DNA of 64,000 bases from Leptidea sinapis (GCF_905404315.1 NC_066273.1:12276001-12340000), one strand, 5' to 3'; counted from the first letter of the stretch, positions 21,040-33,475 are shown. The notes: generated from the letters alone by a model not told the origin. Program-made: numbers and translations.

Positions 21040-21095
21040 TATTTAGGTAATTAAAAGGCAGAAAAGGCATTTATTTTCTCAAAATTGAATGCCTT
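21040..21095 (-). repeat. Family K 3' terminus fragment
   Basis: AAAAGGCATTTATTTTCTCA on the plus strand is the complement of the K terminus (TGAGAAAATAAATGCCTTTT). Only about 50 bp, another example of a very short LINE 3' end. Confidence 0.4.
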
Positions 21096-22200
21096 TTATG
21101 CCTTATTATAATTACGACAAAATATACACATATGAGTATGACAATTATTTGTGTATTGGGTAAAATATCGCTGTAGTGAAATTACTAGGCAACTATGACT
21201 AAATAAAATACGGATTGTGACTAGATGTAGCCAACACTCTGAGAATAATTTAGTTTTCAAATAAATGACAAAGAATATGAAGGTGTCAATCAAATTATCA
21301 ATTTAAAAATGGGCAATATTTTTTCTGGTCACGCCGTTGAAAATTTCAAAATGGCGATCATAGAATTCCAAAAATATAGTGTATCCTATACCTTATCGAA
21401 TGAGAATGAATGACCAGAACGTGTAAATAGTTCACAGAATTCCTAATGGACTGACAAGAAAATACGCAGATGCTATATACAAAAAGATGTTTTTTATCTT
21501 AAAAATCTACTTAATGTTCGCTCTGCTATTTAATAAAAAATAAAAATATTAATATATCTAACAATTTGCGTACAAAATAATGGTATTTAAATATAGTTAC
21601 ACTAATTTATGAAATTCGTTGGGGGTAAATTTTCTTATTATCCAGAATGGTGAGAAATATTTGTAGTAGTTACGAGGGAAACATGAGATCGAGGAACGGG
21701 GTTAGCCGCACAGCCGGCCCGCACATGTGCCGTCTTGGGGGTTGACACTTATGCACTTGTTAGGGCTGCCCTGCAACTCTTAATGGATTTTTTATTGAAA
21801 ATTATTTATATTACTTGAAGCCTCTTTGATGTTGATTTAGTTATTAGTTATATATTTTTACAATAAAAATCTGGTTCGTATACCATAAGGTGTCTCTATA
21901 CGTAACCCGTGATCTTTATTTTGTAAATGTACTATTTATTCGCACATAAAAATTGAATTCTGATAGAATTTCCACACAAGATTTTACCAACTTAATTTAG
22001 TTAGTTTAAATTATTTATTTAGCGGCATTAGAAACGAGGAGATCAGCTGGAACTTATGGATCAACTGGAATATTTTATATTTAAAACGTTTTACAATTGC
22101 GATTTGCTTGTAAGCAAACTCTCACTTTAGTTTTTGGGAAAAACATGTGTTAACCTTCCTTTTTTTCTATCAAATTATTTTTAACTATTTTACCAGTTTT

Positions 22201-22500
22201 ACCAGTGCTGATTCCGGCTAGATTATGGGTACCACAACGGCGTCTGTTTCTGCCGTGAAGCAGTAATGTGTATTGTGTTTGGGTGTGTGTGGGTCTGAAG
22301 GGCACCGTAGCTAGTGAAATTACTGGGCACATGAGACTTAACATCTTGTCTCAAGGTGACAAGCGCACGAGTAGTGTCCACTTAATTTTTTTTTGTTCTT
22401 TTTAGAATCCTGAGCGGCATTGCATTGTAATGGGCAGGGCCCATTAACTACCATCAGCTGAACGTCCTGCTCGTCTCGTTCGTTACTGTCATAAAAAAAA
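22201..22500 (+). mobile_element. Retroposon family A copy 3
   Basis: Sense orientation on the plus strand: ACCAGTGCTGATTCCGGCTA, GGTACCACAACGGCG, GTGAAATTACTGGGCACATG, CCTGAGCGGCATTGC, CTCGTCTCGTTCGTTACTGT and a terminal run of A. This copy shows the 3' tail clearly and fixes the family's direction. Confidence 0.72.
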
Positions 22501-22659
22501 TGTGTTAAAATTTACATTATAGACAAGATTTTCAAAGAACGAGGGTTTAAAGGCAGTTTAACGTAATTACAAGCAAACTATCTGCCACTTAAAACTCTGT
22601 TGTTTCTTTGACTTGAAACATTAATAGAAATCAAACGATAGGTAGCCCTGAAGTAACAA

Positions 22660-22760
22660 TGCGCGCTAAATCACCCGCAGAGATGCGCAGGCGCATCACA
22701 ACCAACAGTTTATGACAGCCCATTGATGGCTTCCTTGATCTATTCTTTATTCCATACACA
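22660..22760. promoter_or_regulatory. GC-richer block with NRF1-like palindrome
   Basis: ATGCGCAGGCGCAT at about 22682-22695 is a perfect inverted repeat around AG and differs at one position from the NRF1 half-site dimer. No initiator or reading frame goes with it. A weak pointer to a regulatory element. Confidence 0.15.
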
Positions 22761-23339
22761 ATCCCATACGATACTGTAAAATGAGGAGACTGCTTTCACC
22801 TCTGCGCGTTTATGATAGCCTGGTATTATTTTGCTTATAAATAGCCTTATTAAGGCTTTGCCTTTGTTGTGCCTATTCTGGGAATAACGTAATTTAATAA
22901 TGGTTCAGTTGGCCGCTTAGTATTAGCACAGTTTGTCTGTCTTGCAAACAAAAGTCAACTTAATTTCTTTAGATAAACTTAAAAAAAAGTTTAGTTTCAT
23001 ACTTAAAAAAAATTCGTTTATAGACTTTATTTTGAGCAAGACTGATATGACAATTTGTGTGTAGAAAGGAAAGTTCTCTGTTATTAATGCCGTCCACTGA
23101 AACTGATTTTTTAATGAAGAACAGTTCGCACAGTAGACATAATATGTACTGTCTACTGTGCAGTTGGGCACTAACTTTCAAGAGCTGCCGTTTCAATGTT
23201 CTGCCACCGCCACTTAGACCAACAGCTAAACTTACTAATAATAATTTTAACTATCTTTTCTTTTCTGCTGACATGTTATTTAATAATAATTCTCTTTAAA
23301 TTATATCGTATTTTAATCCTTTCAAATGTTTTTATTTAA

Positions 23340-23420
23340 GTTAACCGCTTTGGAAACAAATGGTACTCTGAGAGAGAAGAAGAGGCACAAGAAACTATCA
23401 CAGTTTTATTTTTTTGCGCT
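23340..23420 (-). repeat. Family K fragment, minus strand
   Basis: GGAAACAAATGGTACTCTGA matches the complement of the K block CTCAGAGCACCATTTGTTTC. Short and isolated. Confidence 0.4.
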
Positions 23421-25070
23421 CTTTTAAAAATAATACAGTATTGAATATAAGTTATCGCTACAGACTATCATATTTTAAAGTTATTCGTGATCCTTTCAAA
23501 TAAACTCCACTCCGTGTAAGACATAAAACATCGATTAAGATTCAAGCTCAAGGAATGCCGCTATAGCGTCTTAAACTTGGAGATTATACAGCTTTGTCTA
23601 AAAAACAATTTAAGGACTCTCAAGTGATCATGCAATCTGCGTATACACATTGTAAGGCCGACGACACGTTACGCGATTTAGCGTTTCACGTTTTCAGCGT
23701 GTGACATTGATAAAGACAAACTTATATTTAAGTTTTTTTTAAAGTGGAATAGTGGCCCACCGAATGTTCTGCACTCATACAAAAATAAGACCAAATATTT
23801 TAAACTACACTGTTTATTTATCAAAAATGTACATGTCAATTATTTACTCGCTCGTCCATCCTTTAAAAGCGTTTTTGTCAGTGTTCGAAGTAAATCCATC
23901 GAACAGCATTATATTACAAATATTGCTTAGTAGATAAAATTAATTGTAATAAAACCATGTGTTGCCTTTAGTAAGGCAGTACGCGGGTGACCATTGATCG
24001 GGCCGGTCGTAGTTACCATTAACCATTACAGGACCGGTCCGAGTAACTCATTTTAACCAATTAATAGTAGAGATCCGCGTACTCACCAGTAGAACCATTA
24101 ATTATAGTTATTTAGCAAGTGTCATAGATAAGTTTAGTACCTTAAGTAAATAAATACTTTTACCATAAAACCAATAAATATATCTACCCCTAAGTGCACC
24201 CCTTTTCAGTCAGTAAGGCGTGAAATTATGAATTACTCATTTAGTCGACGCTGTAAAATCTAACGACCGACAGTCTAAAATAAGGTACGCAGGTAAATTA
24301 AAACCTATAGAATACCTCCCGTTGATCAAGGATCATGCAATTTAGCGAGAATAATTAAGTGTTGTTACATCGGTAAACAGTAATTGTAGAGACTCCTTTG
24401 TATTTATAAAACATCGCTTATGTAAAGTGTACTCTACTTTATTATAAAAACCTGGCCCTTGTTGTAACCGAGCTTAATTGCATTAATTTTTATCTCCGTA
24501 TTTTATGCATGCACCTACAATATAAATTTTCTTTAAGGGTAAGTCAATTATATGAGTACAATGTGCTGTGTGAGTCGAGCGATGTATCTAAAGTACAAGG
24601 TCGTGTAAGCGCTCAAGTGTGCTCCACCGGGGTTATGGAGTCTTGGTAGGTTTTACAAGTACTTTTACATATCCCGCGGGACTTTGCCTTACAGGGTTAG
24701 GATTATTCGGGATTCAATCGAGTAGATTAGAACCTATATGATGTGTGTTTTATTTTCTTTTTTTCTGGAATAAATCTTTATTTTCAACTTGGCTATTCAT
24801 TTAATTAGGGCAGAATAGAAAGTGTTGCACTGTTTTTTTTTTGATAAAGGAATCGATTAGGAATTGTTATGTAATATCATATGAAAGTAATGAATGAGTT
24901 CTATCTAAGAAGAACTTGAATTTTAAAAATAATTATACTCTATATTTTTCCATTTTTGTGCCTGGGTTTTGTCAAAGAATATGTAATATGTTTTGTATAA
25001 CTCAAGAAGTAATTTTCGCGCTCTTGAAGTTATTTACTATAGAGTTATCATTGCTGTAGTAACAGATTAT
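23421..25070. other. No gene recognised
   Basis: Contains a GC-richer patch at 23960-24090 where GGCCGGTCGTAGTTACC is followed 40 bp later by the related GGACCGGTCCGAGTAACTC, perhaps a decayed MITE. No frame longer than about 61 codons. Otherwise AT-rich. Confidence 0.35.
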
Positions 25071-25071
25071 C

Positions 25072-25265
25072 GGCCTTACAAATAAACTTGGTATAAAGTT
25101 ATAACTGATGATAAACAAATAAAATGCAAAATGTGTACATTATCGTTGACGACACTGTCAATACAATGATATTCTGAAGTTTTCCTAGTGACAAGCTGCC
25201 TTGCAAATAAACGCGGGAAACGTTATACTCGTACGTCCGAACAAACAATTTTATTTGTAAGGCCG
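25072..25265. repeat. MITE with CGGCCTTACAAATAAA ends
   Basis: The left terminus CGGCCTTACAAATAAA (25071-25086) is matched in inverted orientation by TTTTATTTGTAAGGCCG at the right end (about 25248-25264). Internal blocks match 10931-11180. About 190 bp, non-coding. No obvious target duplication in the flanks. Confidence 0.55.
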
Positions 25266-26830
25266 TGAATGTTTAAAGATCAATAAAAATTAAAAGAGTA
25301 TTAGATAGGTTTCAAGTTAGACTGGACGAATGTCTCTTAAACACAAGAATCGGATATGTAACACGCCTGGTACCAACCCTGGTAACTATCAACTGTGTTT
25401 TGTCTCTTTTGTGCATAGTTATGCAGACAGTTATAAAGTAGAAAACAGTCTAGAGTAACATGGATGATAACTAATTTGCTTTATTATTTATAACGTGATT
25501 GAATTTTGTGATAGCAATATAGGTTATATTACTACTTAGAACATACATTATATTTGATCGTTCTTAATAAACTAAATATTCCATTAAATCAATAAATCAT
25601 ATTAATGAAATAATAATTATGCTTGTATATTTCTCAGCACAATTTCCTCGAGTAGTGTTATGAAGTGTTCCGTAATGTGTATGTAGTCATTGGGGTCTGG
25701 TTGTGACTTGTGAATGTGAATTGTGAACTTGCAGGGGTGACATTGCTGTCACGCTATCTCGCTCGATCTTATAGCATTGCATATAGCTTTCTTGTTTACT
25801 CTTACATGTAATCTCTTTATTGGAACTGATCGCCTGGTAGTTGCAGGGCGATCGAGCGCTCGACGCCCTCACCTTCCTCATTGCTCACATGTGTGAGTTG
25901 CATTGCTTGCATGTATTTTGATTAGTCAATGTGATTGATATAAATATTTTTATTATTAAAATATTTACATTCACTTTAATTTCTGTTGTATTTTCTCTAT
26001 ATGAAATGCAACGCAAACATGGGATTAATTATTGGCGGATGGATATATAAATAAATAATATTGAAAATTGTATTGTATGTGATGTGGTGTACTTTAATAA
26101 ATAAATAAATAAGACTTTGATGTAATAGTCTTTTAGATATATTTAGCCAGCAATCTGATTTGATTTATTCACATATATAATTTCTCTCTATTATGAATCA
26201 ATTTATTGTAAGTACTCGAAAATGTCTATAAAAATGTATCAACATTTTGAGTTTTTATCATTTGGTATTCCATTGATTGGAAGAAAGCAATTTCCGAGTT
26301 TTCACATCGAGCAGAGCTCCACCAAAGTACCACCTCTTATTATCTACTAACGTATATTTTAATCAAATAAAGAAGTATAAAGTAAGTAAAAAAATAAATA
26401 CTTTGTTAAAAACTTTAAGTTAATTCATGTGATTTAAATAATCTTTATTTATCAGATTTACTATTGAATTGTTCGGTGGCCCTTTGCAATGATATATTCC
26501 TATTTTTAAGTCTTTATTATCCACTAATCATATGTTAAACAAGTTCAAAAAAGGTTTCGTCATCCCGTTAAGGCGCGGACGTTGTCCCGTTTTTGTGGTT
26601 ACACATACGGAATACCAGAGAAAACCACAGCCTGACTAAATAAAGCTCTAACAGTAATTAGACCGCGATTTAAATCATAATATTTTAATATGTTTGATTA
26701 AATGCAATTAAAGTTAACCACAGACAAACTGAGCTTAATTAAAAAGTTTTACTTAAATTAGTTCAAACATCACACGTTTACGAGAACATTTTGAATGGAT
26801 TTACAAAAACCGTGTTTATGTCGCAAGATT
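25266..26830. other. No gene recognised
   Basis: A GC-richer stretch at 25680-25920 with the palindromic GCGATCGAGCGCTCGACGC gives a 64-codon minus-strand frame of no recognisable identity. The rest is AT-rich with an (AAAT)n patch near 26050-26110. Confidence 0.35.
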
Positions 26831-27142
26831 TACCAGTGAGAGGCTCCTTTGCACAAGATTGCTAGATAAGGGTGGTACCCAACGGACGGCCACAACAGAA
26901 ATAGGCGTTCTGCCGGGAAGCAGTATCGCTTACATTATTGTATTTCGGGTGCGGTAGCTAGTGAAATTACTGGGCAAATGAGACTAAACATCTTATTTCT
27001 CAAGGACGAGCACAATTTTAGTGCCGATCAAAGTTTTTCGGATTTTCAAGAATCCTGTGCGGCATTGCATGATAATGGTCAGGGCGTATTAATTACAATC
27101 AGCTGAACGTCCAAATGCACTTCTCGTCTCTTACTGTCACTA
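26831..27142 (+). mobile_element. Retroposon family A copy 4
   Basis: Plus-strand sense copy from TACCAGTGAGAGGCTCCTTT to CTTCTCGTCTCTTACTGTCA. Several small insertions and substitutions relative to the other copies, and no A tail left. Confidence 0.65.
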
Positions 27143-28330
27143 ATACAAATCTGACAACAATAAGCGGAAAAATTAAAACAGTCAGATCGAATATTTCCTT
27201 CTCATTCAGTTTCATAAGTTTTTCAAAATGTTTCGATTGATTTACAAGTAGATAATAAATCGTGATTTAGATAGAGAAATAAAAAAAATCATAATATTTA
27301 TAAATAACATAAATTCGTTATGCAACATGGGTTACTAGGCTGGTAGCATTAGGAAGAAGGCATCGTTAATGTCTTCACTTGTTTCGTTTAACTTTATAGT
27401 AAACTATAACTCAAACGGGCGATCATTTCGGCAATTTATGTGCATCTGTCAAAACAGACGGGGCCCGAACCGGACAGTAGTTGCGTAAATGTACGTAAAT
27501 GGGCTACCGGTATTCGGTGTTCACCTAAATTCCGGGAGAACTGTTCTAAAAGCTTTAATTGTTTGGGAACACAGACGGTTGGGTGCTTTGAAATTAGCAA
27601 GCGGCTAGTCATAATTGAAGGAATTTTTCATTTTGTAAACTTTAAACTTTATAGCTACAGATATGGGTTCATTGAACTTAGAAATGTAAATACTTCTTAG
27701 TGCAGTAGTTATAGTGTATCTGTCTATCGCTGGATTGCAAAGCCTTTTTGTATTTTTTGATATCAGGCCCGTCTTTTACACCTTACTAAATATACATACG
27801 CTTCTGAACTACTTTTTATTTTTAATTTGAACTGTGTGCAATTCAAATTTCAGCTGTTGACGGTGGTTCGTTGCCGGTTCTCCGGAATTTGTTTATTAAG
27901 CATGTGATACACACACAAGTTATTTATGCCTATCATCCAGAAGTAGCAATTATACTTGTAATATTTATACCAAACTGTTCCCCACGGATCAAAATACCAC
28001 TATTTTACTATTTATAAATATACAGGCTGTCCCAAAGTTATGGGACATGAAGGGAAAGTACCTTAAATATCGAAGATAGGCTATTTTACTGAAAGAAGAC
28101 TTTATGTTATTTTTAAAAGTTAGTAATTCGGCATTCAAAGATTTATCTAAAAATTACTTGCCTCGTCTAGGAATCGAACCGACTTAAATGTAAAAAAAAT
28201 ACACCCCTACTCTTATGATGCCAATCGAAAGAATGGCCAAAAACTAATAACTCTTCTTAAGTAACATAGTATTTTAAAAGAAAGGAACAACGTAAAATGA
28301 ATGTGTAACGTGAATGAATGAAAGCTCTAA
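27143..28330. other. No gene recognised; one repeat-like block
   Basis: At 28026-28048 TGTCCCAAAGTTATGGGACA forms a small hairpin; such GTGTCCCAAA-type starts occur in insect repeats. A frame of 86 codons at 27440-27700 has no recognisable motif and ordinary composition. Confidence 0.3.
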
Positions 28331-28403
28331 CACCTTCCATATAGTCCGGCAATGCTCCTGTGATTCTGGTGTCTGAGAGAATGTGGGTAGCGGTGAAAAA
28401 AAG
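28331..28403 (+). repeat. LINE family J remnant 4 (short)
   Basis: Only the last coding bases and 3' UTR are seen: CACCTTCCATATAGTCCGGC, CTCCTGTGATTCTGGTGTC, GAGAATGTGGGTAGCGGTGA then A residues. Confidence 0.5.
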
Positions 28404-29261
28404 TTGATATCTTCAATACACTAGAATATCAATATATAACCCATATTCTGGTATCGTCCTCAGTATTAAAATGTAATTAAAAATTCTTGTTTTCAAGATG
28501 CTTATTAGAGACATCGTTGGAATACGGGCAATACGGGTGTAATCAATGTTTGGCGGGAAATTAAACAAGAACTTAGCAATACAGTTTACAAATAAGCTAA
28601 AGTCTATTACCGATCGAACATGTCCAAAGCATTATAATTAATTTCATAATAACCAATAACAAATATGTTTATATAACCACAAACTAAGTTCACATACAAG
28701 TTTTAGTGATGTCACTCTATTTAAATCATAATAATATAGTTATAATGATATAAAATTCATCATCTTCCTGTATTTCGTCAGTTACGAAAATATTTTTCTC
28801 TCGCGAGGTCTTTTTTAAATTTTCATATTTTTATTTGAACTGTTATGCGTATATGTTAATTGTTATGTTTTCTTAGTACACATGTAAAGCTACGATAGCA
28901 ATCTATTTTTTAAAGATTTTTTTTAAGAAACAAAATACTGTTAGTCGTAGATCTGAACGCTAGAAGCGAAAACTTAGAAGATTTACTTACGTAAATACTT
29001 TACTTAAATCAATTTTACTATTTTATTTTATTATTAATTATTTTATGTATACAAATGTATTAATTAATTGGATTTTCAACATGATTGACATATTTATTAT
29101 TCAACAACTGATACGGATAAAAATAGATGATGTATAAATGGATAGAAAATATTGGTGGTTATTGGTAACGTTAGGGCATCTCGATGTCAACCGTGGTCTG
29201 TGACGCGAACCCATAAGTTTTCCCCTACCATAACCTTTCAACGCGCCGAAAGAAGTTTTAA

Positions 29262-29326
29262 CTTCTGTGATTCCTCTGGTGTTTTGCAAGAGAATGTGGA
29301 CGGCGGTGATCACTTCCATAAAAAAT
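29262..29326 (+). repeat. LINE family J remnant 5 (short)
   Basis: CTGTGATTCCTCTGGTGT, GCAAGAGAATGTGGACGGCG, GTGATCACTTCCATAAAAAA: the final 65 bp of the family, with part of the 3' UTR deleted before the tail. Confidence 0.5.
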
Positions 29327-29935
29327 GATTATAATCAGTATTTGGCTGTATTGTATGGGCTGTGGAAATAAATTTTAACTGAATCTTTAAGAACCATTTG
29401 AATTAAATATACTCAATATGAATTAACAACTGTGGCAAATACTACCAAGTTTATCAATCAACACGAATGCACATAAGCACACAGAACTCATCAAACGGAA
29501 AAACAAAATATGCAAAACTGAGTTTTTATGAAGCGTTCGATATTAGTGTAAACAATGATACCAGGATCGCAGCAATCGTACAGAGGTCTTTTGTGAGCGT
29601 GAATTGAGTATTCAGTATTGCCTCAACTCAGATTATATTTTATCATTCGGATATGACGTTTGAGAGTCTGTTGACGCATATTCTGTTTGTTAATATCCTG
29701 AACATACTGTGAGTATATTATGTGATACTTAAAGTACCTACTAAGTACCTACATTTTTGAACAAAAGTATATTGATATGAGCTGACTTAACGTTCGATGC
29801 TTTTTTAATTTTCTTTTGATATAATAGCGAGGGAAAATTATTTTAAAAGTGAGTAAATTTATCTTTACTTTTTAGTGAGTAAATAAAATAAGACAGCTAT
29901 CGGTCAGAAGCTTTCCCAGTATTTTTTTAAACATA

Positions 29936-30640
29936 TTCAAATTTAAATTCAAATATTTCTATTCACAATTCCCCCATTCCAAAACGAATGCCACAGACCT
30001 GAGAAAAATAGGCGCAACAAACTCAGCGGGCTTTTTTTTCCATCAAAAAAATATGTTTACAGAGTAATATTGTACAATTAAACTTATTATTTAATAGCTT
30101 GAGGGCGGTCGCTCCATTGCCAATCTGTGGTATCATTAAGAAAGTTATTTATGTTATAAGTAATCTTTTACCACACAAACGTTTTTTAACAATTCTTTTG
30201 AATAACGTCATACATCTGTTTTGAACATTTTCTGGGATCTTGTTGTAAAAGCATATACATCGCCCCATAAAAGACTTACTAACTCGAGTTACGGCCGTTC
30301 CCAACATACTATCTACAGATAGAGATAAGTTACTACCTTCTACTGTCAGTAATTAGCTGTCCATAATCTGAAGCTGTCCCAATATATCCGATATGTCATT
30401 CTTATCGCCTTATATTGGGACACGTGAATTGTAATTTCCATACAAACTTCTATTGCTGGTAAGCTATACGTCGTCCCATTGACAGACAGCGTGTACGGAT
30501 AAGGTGAATTACCATCGATAAGTTTACTGGGACAGAAAAGTCAACGAAAATTACGATTTTTATCTCAAGTAAGAGATAGACTGAATATTGGGAACGGCCG
30601 TTACTAACTCGACTTAGCCGAGTAGTAGGCATTAAAATAA
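29936..30640 (-). pseudogene. LINE family P copy 3, split by a MITE
   Basis: The minus-strand 3' UTR and tail run from 30285 down to 29936 (GCGCAACAAACTCAGCGGGC on the plus strand). The coding part around PTTRLSRV continues beyond the MITE at 30601-30640. Removing 30292-30600 and one flanking repeat restores the order seen at 12.9 and 17.9 kb. 5' truncated; stops present. Confidence 0.6.
30292..30600. mobile_element. MITE family M copy 1 inside the LINE
   Basis: Ends are inverted repeats, ACGGCCGTTCCCAA on the left and TTGGGAACGGCCG on the right. The flanks are a 15-bp direct repeat with one mismatch: TTACTAACTCGAGTT at 30277-30291 and TTACTAACTCGACTT at 30601-30615. The host LINE has this sequence once in copies 1 and 2. 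A second full copy is at 58971-59289. Non-coding. Confidence 0.7.
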
Positions 30641-30924
30641 CATATCACTCTCTACCTAAAATAAAACTACTTCAAAACATTCACACTAATATAATGTAAC
30701 CATATAAACGCAAAATAAGATCAGTCCGAATCAATTTTGAGAATAACTTATCCCATTTTATATTTATCTTAATGTATTGTAGCACTTAGATTAATGTGTG
30801 GGTTCAATTCCCAGCACTTTCACTGACCCGTGTACTTTACGATGTTGCTTGTAACAAACCTAGTGTATTTAAAGCCGCGGGTTGTGTAATATCCATGTGC
30901 AATGTAAGCTTATAGTAAGTACAA

Positions 30925-31218
30925 GAGCTGACCCGGCAAACATTGTTTTGCCATATTAATTAGGTACCCCGAACCCGCTTATTGTATGAATTGTCATAAT
31001 ATACAGGATGGTTTTTTGATAAGGGCGGTGATGGCCAAGTCGGAAACTACGAGTATTAGAGAAAAGTAGTGAAATGAGTCATGCCTTCGATTTATAAGAA
31101 AACAATAACTGCATATTTTGTTTTTTTTTTTACAATTTCTTGAACCTTTGACGGAAATCGACCCGAATGATTTTGTTGACAAACATCGGGACACGGAGAA
31201 TTTTATATATTAGATAAT
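30925..31218 (-). mobile_element. Helitron-like short element, family C1 copy 2
   Basis: GAGCTGACCCGGCAAACATT at the left and GGAGAATTTTATATATTAGA at the right are the family's two ends in the same orientation as copy 1. The interior differs, so this is another subfamily. Confidence 0.5.
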
Positions 31219-31239
31219 AATTGCATTTTTTTACAATCT

Positions 31240-31390
31240 AAAGTCCTCCCGCTGCGGCCCGCTCTCGGCTCTCGCCTCCTCACATCGCGCGTGACACAAC
31301 CACATCACCTATAACTATGTATGTAGTTACAAACCTAATTTGGCTGACACCGACTCCTCCTTTTTTGAAGTCGGTTAAAAATGAACTAGG
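31240..31390. repeat. Repeat-like GC-rich fragment
   Basis: CTCCCGCTGCGGCCCGCTCT followed by TTTTTTGAAGTCGGTTAAAA. The latter string is a familiar terminus in lepidopteran intergenic DNA, but no other copy is in this window. No coding frame. Confidence 0.25.
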
Positions 31391-31919
31391 ACTCCGCATA
31401 AGTATTAAAAACTTGGAAAATACAATTCGATCATCGGTTATTTCTAGCGGGTATGATCTACCATTATGAATAATCCACTAACCATAATATTTAAAGCAGA
31501 TGTTAGACACATTTATTGTGTTACTGGTGTTAGGCAGATTCAATTAGTAATAAATTTGCACCAAATTGTTTTTATAATAATTTACAATGCCCGACATTTA
31601 GCGATGATGATCATTTTTGGTTAAATGCCTGGTAAAAATAAATTTACATAATTATCTTAAGTAAATGATACTACTCAGTTTGACGAGGTACAATATAATT
31701 GACATTTTTGTAAGTTAAATTAAAAAAAATAAAATTCATTATTGTTGACTGTACGGTTATAAAAACACTTTTGAATCTTTCATTACATTTTGTACCCATC
31801 AATATAATATTACACCCCAACATACAAAATACTTCCAAACAAAAGTTACGCTTAAAATTGTCCTCCATTGTTTATATATTATGTAAGTAGATATAATTAC
31901 CTTTTTTTAATTAAAATAA

Positions 31920-32175
31920 GGGACGAGACGAGCAGGGCGATCAGCTGATGGTAATTGATACGCCCTGCCGATCACAATGCAGTGCCGCTGAAGATGATTG
32001 AAAAACCCAAAAATTCTCAAGTCATGTATCATTTGCCCAGTCTTTTTACTAGCTACGGTGCCCTTAAGACCGAAACAGAATAATGCTTACACATTACTGC
32101 TTCACGGCAGAAATAGGAGCCGTTGTGGTCCCCATAATCTAGCCGGCACCCTGTGCAAAGGAGTCATCCACTGGT
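31920..32175 (-). mobile_element. Retroposon family A copy 5
   Basis: Plus strand from GGACGAGACGAGCAGGGCGA to GTCATCCACTGGT, preceded by a T-rich run. About 35 bp around the CTCGTCACCTTGAG block are deleted. Its 5' end abuts a different LINE fragment. Confidence 0.68.
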
Positions 32176-32400
32176 TCACGAGGTTCCTATCCGGCCATTG
32201 CAAGCTGAATGGGTATTTAGCCAGAATGGTGCGAAGCCACTGAAGACCGTATACACATTCTTCTGGAATGCGAAGCCATTGCCAGAATCAGGCTGGGGTG
32301 TCTTAAAACACCTTCACTTGAAGCAGAGGACGTGCCCTGCCTGGACCCACTGAGGATCCTACGCCTTTTAAAAGCAAGAGGTCTCGAGGATATAATTTAA
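32170..32400 (+). pseudogene. LINE ORF2 extreme C-terminus (same type as the 35-kb element)
   Basis: Two frames are readable: WFTRFLSGHCKLNGYLA, which lines up with LTRMLTGHCRLNKHL in the 35-kb element, and after a shift IHILLECEAIARIRLGCLK followed by LDPLRILRLLKARGLEDII and a TAA at about 32400. The cysteine pairs of the expected C-terminal zinc knuckle between the two blocks are deleted. The 3' UTR probably runs to about 32510. Non-functional, 5' truncated at its junction with family A. Confidence 0.6.
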
Positions 32401-32659
32401 ATCTCGGCACAGTAACACGTATCCTAATTAGCCTCGATTCTCCTTCTTAACTTATAAGTTGAGAGCAGGCGCGCTAGCGCAAGAAGGGGGCACAATAGAT
32501 CCTAGGATTTAATTGCATTGAAATCTCCAAATCAATTTATCTACGAAATGTTAGTACCTACTAAGCATAATTCACCGTATCCCTTAATTAAAATCAATCG
32601 CAACTATGTGGAAGGAAGGAAGTCAGAAAGACTTCCTCGGCAAAATCATCTTGATAGAC

Positions 32660-32800
32660 AACGCTATATTCCAAATGTTTTGAGTTTCTTTGAGTGTTCG
32701 TTCCGCCAATATTCGTCTTCAAACAATTCGACATGTGTTTCGCCTCTACACGAGACATCCTCAGGAGATGTTGACTCGCCAAACTCTAGCAAGAGACTGA
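32660..32800. repeat. Partial copy of the palindromic element
   Basis: TCCGCCAATATTCGTCTTCA, ACAATTCGACATGTGTTTCG and CCTCTACACGAGACATCCTC match the centre and one arm of 11341-11574. TTTTGAGTTTCTTTGAGTG and GAGTCTCAAAACATTTC mark the two ends. It accounts for the 126-codon frame here, which is not a gene. Confidence 0.5.
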
Positions 32801-33384
32801 GTCTCAAAACATTTCTTTCTTCAATAAAAATTAACGCAATATTCCTATATAATACCTTTTTTTTCCAAGGAATACGGAATCATAAATATATGAAATAAAT
32901 TCAATACATTTTATTCATCACTGAACTCTACACTCAAATAATATTGACTTAATTACCATAGTTCGTTTAAAGGCAGCATGCATGCATCTGTTGGAGAACG
33001 TGAGGATATTGTTTGTTTTGCCCGAGAATTAAACCCGAACCGGCCCTGTCTAGCAACGGAGCTTGAGAAATAAAAAGTATTGACTCTGCTCCAAATTAGG
33101 TATAGGCGCCGCCTTTGAAATAGTCGAGCTGCAGGGCTGTCGCTTATAAGTTATATTAATTGGCTAATTAAGGAATTATTAATAAATTATATAATTTATT
33201 ATTACTGTATATTTAATTTCTATCATAGATTTTTCCTATTGCTTTCCCTAATTCTAACATCAATTTCCTAACAAATAAGATAGTACTTTTATGTACTCCC
33301 GAGCGACAACACCATATCAGTGGTCGGTGTAAGTAACAAATTCTGTAAAAACGCGTAAAGTTGACCTCCGCATCTCATCTTTAT

Positions 33385-33475
33385 ACATAAGTATTTCGTA
33401 TCACGTTGTTTGTCCGCGATTAACTCCTAAACTACTCAACCGATTTTAATCAAATTTTGTACACTCATGATGAGA
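33385..33475 (+). repeat. Helitron-like family C3 fragment
   Basis: CACGTTGTTTGTCCGCGATT and ACTCCTAAACTACTCAACCG match the complement of the right end of 56622-56990. Only this end is preserved. Confidence 0.4.

Noticed and set aside
32518..32898. 126-codon plus-strand frame
   Set aside because: Runs through a copy of the palindromic MITE-like element; not conserved as a frame in the 11-kb copy.
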